Assembly (NCBI GenBank): GCA_964017145.1
Contig: OZ024840.1
Span: 4,340,001 to 4,404,000, forward strand
From: Agrocybe praecox
Taxonomy: Eukaryota; Basidiomycota; Agaricomycetes; Agaricales; Agrocybaceae
Direction: 5' to 3'
Length of the DNA: 64,000 nt
Shown here: in pieces, positions 59,077-64,000 of the stretch
Layout: each line of letters opens with the position of its first letter
Numbering within the stretch: position 1 is the stretch's first letter
Notes under the pieces: model-generated
Seen by the model: the letters and a program-made list of their open reading frames with translations, nothing else
Told to the model about the DNA's origin: nothing
Databases searched by the model: none
Program-made: the position numbers and the translations under genes

Positions 59077-60551
59077 TAAATGAAAATATTGTAGAAATAG
59101 AAACTGAAATCAAAAGAGTATGTTTGGGATGTCGTACTCCAAAAAAATGAAACGGGAAGATTAAACGAGTGTGGGGTTGGTACTTCGACCTTGATGAGAG
59201 AGAAAAGGGAAGAAAGGAAGTTTGATGTGTCCAAAGTAAGAAGAACGCTTTTTATGACGTTGCCAGCGGTGTAAGCACAATAACCCAGAACATTGAGGGA
59301 TTTTCTGTCCACGTTTTTCCAGGTTTTCATCACGGGTATCTTGGACCACCGACGTGCAAGGCAATTTCGTGAGTTTTTTCAGTTCTCCACACATTTTTAA
59401 ATTTATCTGACATATCTAAAAACAAAAGAGTGAGTTTCTATCCAAAATGTTGTGCTACCTGTGTGAGCAGTTGATACTTCCTTTGAAAACAGACGCATTT
59501 CGTGTTGCTTTTAGTGAATCGCTTAAGTTTTCAAGAAATTCAGAAGTCGGAAGAAGGAAGTCGGGGTCGGAGGAAATTCTGATCAAAAAATCCGACATTA
59601 TCATGTGACCCGACATTATCTTCACATGACGCAAACGCGCTTCAACATGAACGGGGAACACGATCGTTTCCTAGCAAATGGTTCGCGACAAACGTTTTTT
59701 CTGACCTTAAAGTGTACTTGAGCTGAGATATGCTGATCATAATTAAATTGATATATAGCGGAAATATCCACTTTTTTAAATTCAAGTTAAATCTTGGATG
59801 AAGTAGTTGCTTGGCAAGAATCAGACGGTAAGAATTCCTCTAGGAGATCAGCGTTCGAGAACGTTAAAGATAGATAATCGTCGTATTATGTATACATGCA
59901 TACACTCAGGGAAATGAGGTAATACTCTCCAAAGAGATCTGCTGGTAATCCACGCCGCGATGATACCCGATCCTAAAATCGGTGCTAAAAATTCATTGTT
60001 GGACCGTGGTTTCCGGATTTCAGACGGATGAGCCTCGAATAGGGCAGATAATGATAATATTATGTTAGACAGCTGCTGACATAAAAGCCTTCAAGAGTTA
60101 ATCCTCTAAAATTCGCGCGCGTGCAAGACCATGGGTGGATGAGGACCGTGAAAAGGCAGCTTTAATGACTAAGAGATAGGGGAAATAGGTAATAAGGAAA
60201 CTTTCTGGCATGATTTTTGACTGAAGATATTATGTTACAGAGCCCTGAGTTGGCAACAAAGTCCCAATATGTGTCCGATGGGCGAACAGTCACCAATTTA
60301 CTACAGAATCCATAACACTCAATTTGGCAGGACACCGGTGTGCGAGCATAGTGGGGATAAATTCTCGGCAAGATATTTACTAGATAAAATGCCGTGTATT
60401 CGTTTGTTCGCTCAGTTACTCTTTTTAAAATATTAGAAAGACCGAAAGGGTTCACAAATTGGACAGAAAAGACGAGGCAAAACGGGATGCTTCCCTCGAG
60501 ATCAATTGATCTAAGATTGCCCTTTTCGGCCTTTCGGCCGTAATTTCAAAT
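59077..60551. other. Divergent intergenic region of about 1.5 kb
   Basis: Long shared upstream region between the uncharacterised gene (-) and SNF1 (+). A direct repeat TTTCGGCC TTTCGGCC lies at 60526-60541 just before the SNF1 start. No coding exon is supported. Confidence 0.45.
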
Positions 60552-62920
<2,369 letters not shown>

Positions 62921-63628
62921 ATCGCACGGTAAGATGTACTTGCGGCAATTTTGGTGTTGGCATTGCTGGTGGACTCCTTTGTATCATATGTCGTACTCTC
63001 TATTCCTCTTTTTTCCCCGCCTCTCTAACCTTTTAATGTTGTTTTTCTTTCTTTCTTCTTCTTCGTTCTTCTCTCTTCCTCCACTGTTATGTTGTCTGTG
63101 TACATTATGATGCTTCCATGTGTTCATATCATCGTCCTTTATTCTTACTGAATTTTGGCATGATCATGAATACAAAAAGTTTTTGTTTTTTTAATGCCCC
63201 GATTGTTCCTATGCTTACCTATCTCTCTCTCTACTCTTCTACTCTCCGCGGTTTGCTCGTACTTACTATCTAATACTCTCATGTTCGGATACCTCTTGTT
63301 GTATGTATTATCATATCGGATCAAGTCTCCCACTTTCTAGTAAGTTAGGCAGTTTATTACAGTTTATAAGCCAACTTGCGAAAGCGCTCGGCGACCCAGA
63401 AAGACATTGATGGGGTCGATTTTCTTGTGCTTGGGCGTGCCGACCGTCGACTGCAGTAGCTTAGGAGAAGGGGAAGTCTGTCTAAATACGGCGCTAATAC
63501 CCTGACACAGAATTATCCTAACCCTAACCTGAAGCTACGGGTCCCCTTATGCTTGTCATTAAGCGCTGCCACCCTTGCTTTATCTTGCCTGTATTCATTC
63601 TTCCAATTTTCCTTTGCAATTCTAGATA
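62921..63628. other. 3' flank of SNF1 and promoter of the next gene
   Basis: T/C-rich 3' flank of SNF1 to about 63350, then the upstream region of the CstF-hinge gene, which includes a short telomere-like motif. No coding exon seen. Confidence 0.45.
63518..63531. promoter_or_regulatory. Telobox-like motif (CCTAACCCTAACCT)
   Basis: Two units of the fungal telomere sequence (TTAGGG on the other strand) about 100 bases upstream of the ATG at 63629. Teloboxes occur in promoters of fungal housekeeping genes and bind Myb-type factors. Two units are too few to suggest a chromosome end. Confidence 0.35.
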
Positions 63629-64000
63629 ATGGCTAATCCAGGAGCAGCCACAGAACAGTTACTTGAACTGCTGTTGACTTTGAAGGTAAATTTGCTCGCA
63701 AGGCGTAGTCCTTAACTGAAGAAATCCTCGCAGAAAACAACACCAGTAGCAGCGAAAAGTATCCTCAACAGTCAGCCAGCAATAGCATATGCATTGATCA
63801 GTCTTATGGTGCAGATGAATGCCATAAACGTGGAAGTATTCCAGGTGCGTGTCCTTTGACTTTGTTGCTGAAAACTGGTTTTGAACTCCTAGAACAGAAA
63901 ACATTAGAAGCGTCGGGAGGTGCCTCTGGTTCTGCAACAGCGACAAGTTCGATAAATAACATAACAACTCCACAAAACCTCCCTCCTCCAGCAGCTCCAG
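63629..64000 (+). CDS. CstF-64/Rna15 hinge-domain protein (partial, runs off the window)
   Basis: Start of a gene cut by the window end. Exons 63629-63685, about 63733-63844 and from about 63899 read 'MANPGAATEQLLELLLTLK', 'KTTPVAAKSILNSQPAIAYA', 'LISLMVQMNAINVEVFQ', 'KTLEASGGASGSATATSSIN'. The core matches the hinge domain of cleavage stimulation factor subunit 2 (human CSTF2, yeast Rna15), which binds CstF-77/Rna14 in pre-mRNA 3'-end processing. Unlike the classical protein, no RRM precedes the hinge: the hinge begins right at the ATG. Either the RRM is encoded separately or this is a distinct hinge-only protein. Confidence 0.65.

Noticed and set aside
63518..63531. Chromosome end suggested by telomere-like CCTAACCCTAACC
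   Set aside because: Only two units, with genes on both sides; more likely a promoter telobox.

Overview
The window is nuclear DNA of a filamentous basidiomycete, most likely a mushroom-forming agaricomycete. The reasons are many short (about 50-65 bp) GT-AG introns, genes packed on both strands, housekeeping genes of eukaryotic type (coatomer beta, SRP14, Snf1, dephospho-CoA kinase), and several families largely restricted to Basidiomycota (DUF6534-type and related 7-TM proteins, DUF6697-like proteins, small FAS1 proteins). I saw no rRNA, tRNA, CRISPR array or intact transposon. Exon joins were read by eye from splice signals, reading-frame phase and family resemblance.

Layout. 0.9-4.0 kb: a secreted FAS1 protein (+) and a many-exon DUF6534 membrane protein (-), convergent. 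6.1-15.1 kb: housekeeping block with coatomer beta (+), dephospho-CoA kinase CAB5 (+) and, tail to tail with CAB5, a large XPF/SHOC1-Zip2-like protein (-). 15.8-20.0 kb: a tandem pair of DUF6697-like genes; the first carries a nonsense codon and a 4-bp frameshift, the second is intact. 20.0-23.5 kb: almost empty apart from two orphan exons. 23.5-35.6 kb: a GC-rich single-exon protein, a membrane protein with a large ectodomain, a DUF726 lipase-like protein (Mil1/TMCO4 family) and SRP14. 36.1-37.9 kb: a Met8-Met1 fusion for siroheme synthesis.

38.3-49.8 kb is an accessory block and the most interesting part. It has two UstYa-like (DUF3328) genes, two paralogous seven-helix membrane proteins, a GNAT acetyltransferase, a single-pass membrane protein and a 97-residue secreted peptide gene in which nearly every exon encodes one repeat around a VLFLR core. 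This is the best candidate for an undescribed system: a secreted repeat peptide flanked by UstYa-like oxidases and 7-TM proteins. The functional link is inferred from proximity only.

50.3-64.0 kb: a mitochondrial-like protein, a secreted Ser/Thr-rich protein, a coiled-coil protein, a roughly 750-bp long inverted repeat, an uncharacterised two-exon gene, the Snf1 kinase, and the start of a CstF-64 hinge-domain protein that runs off the end.
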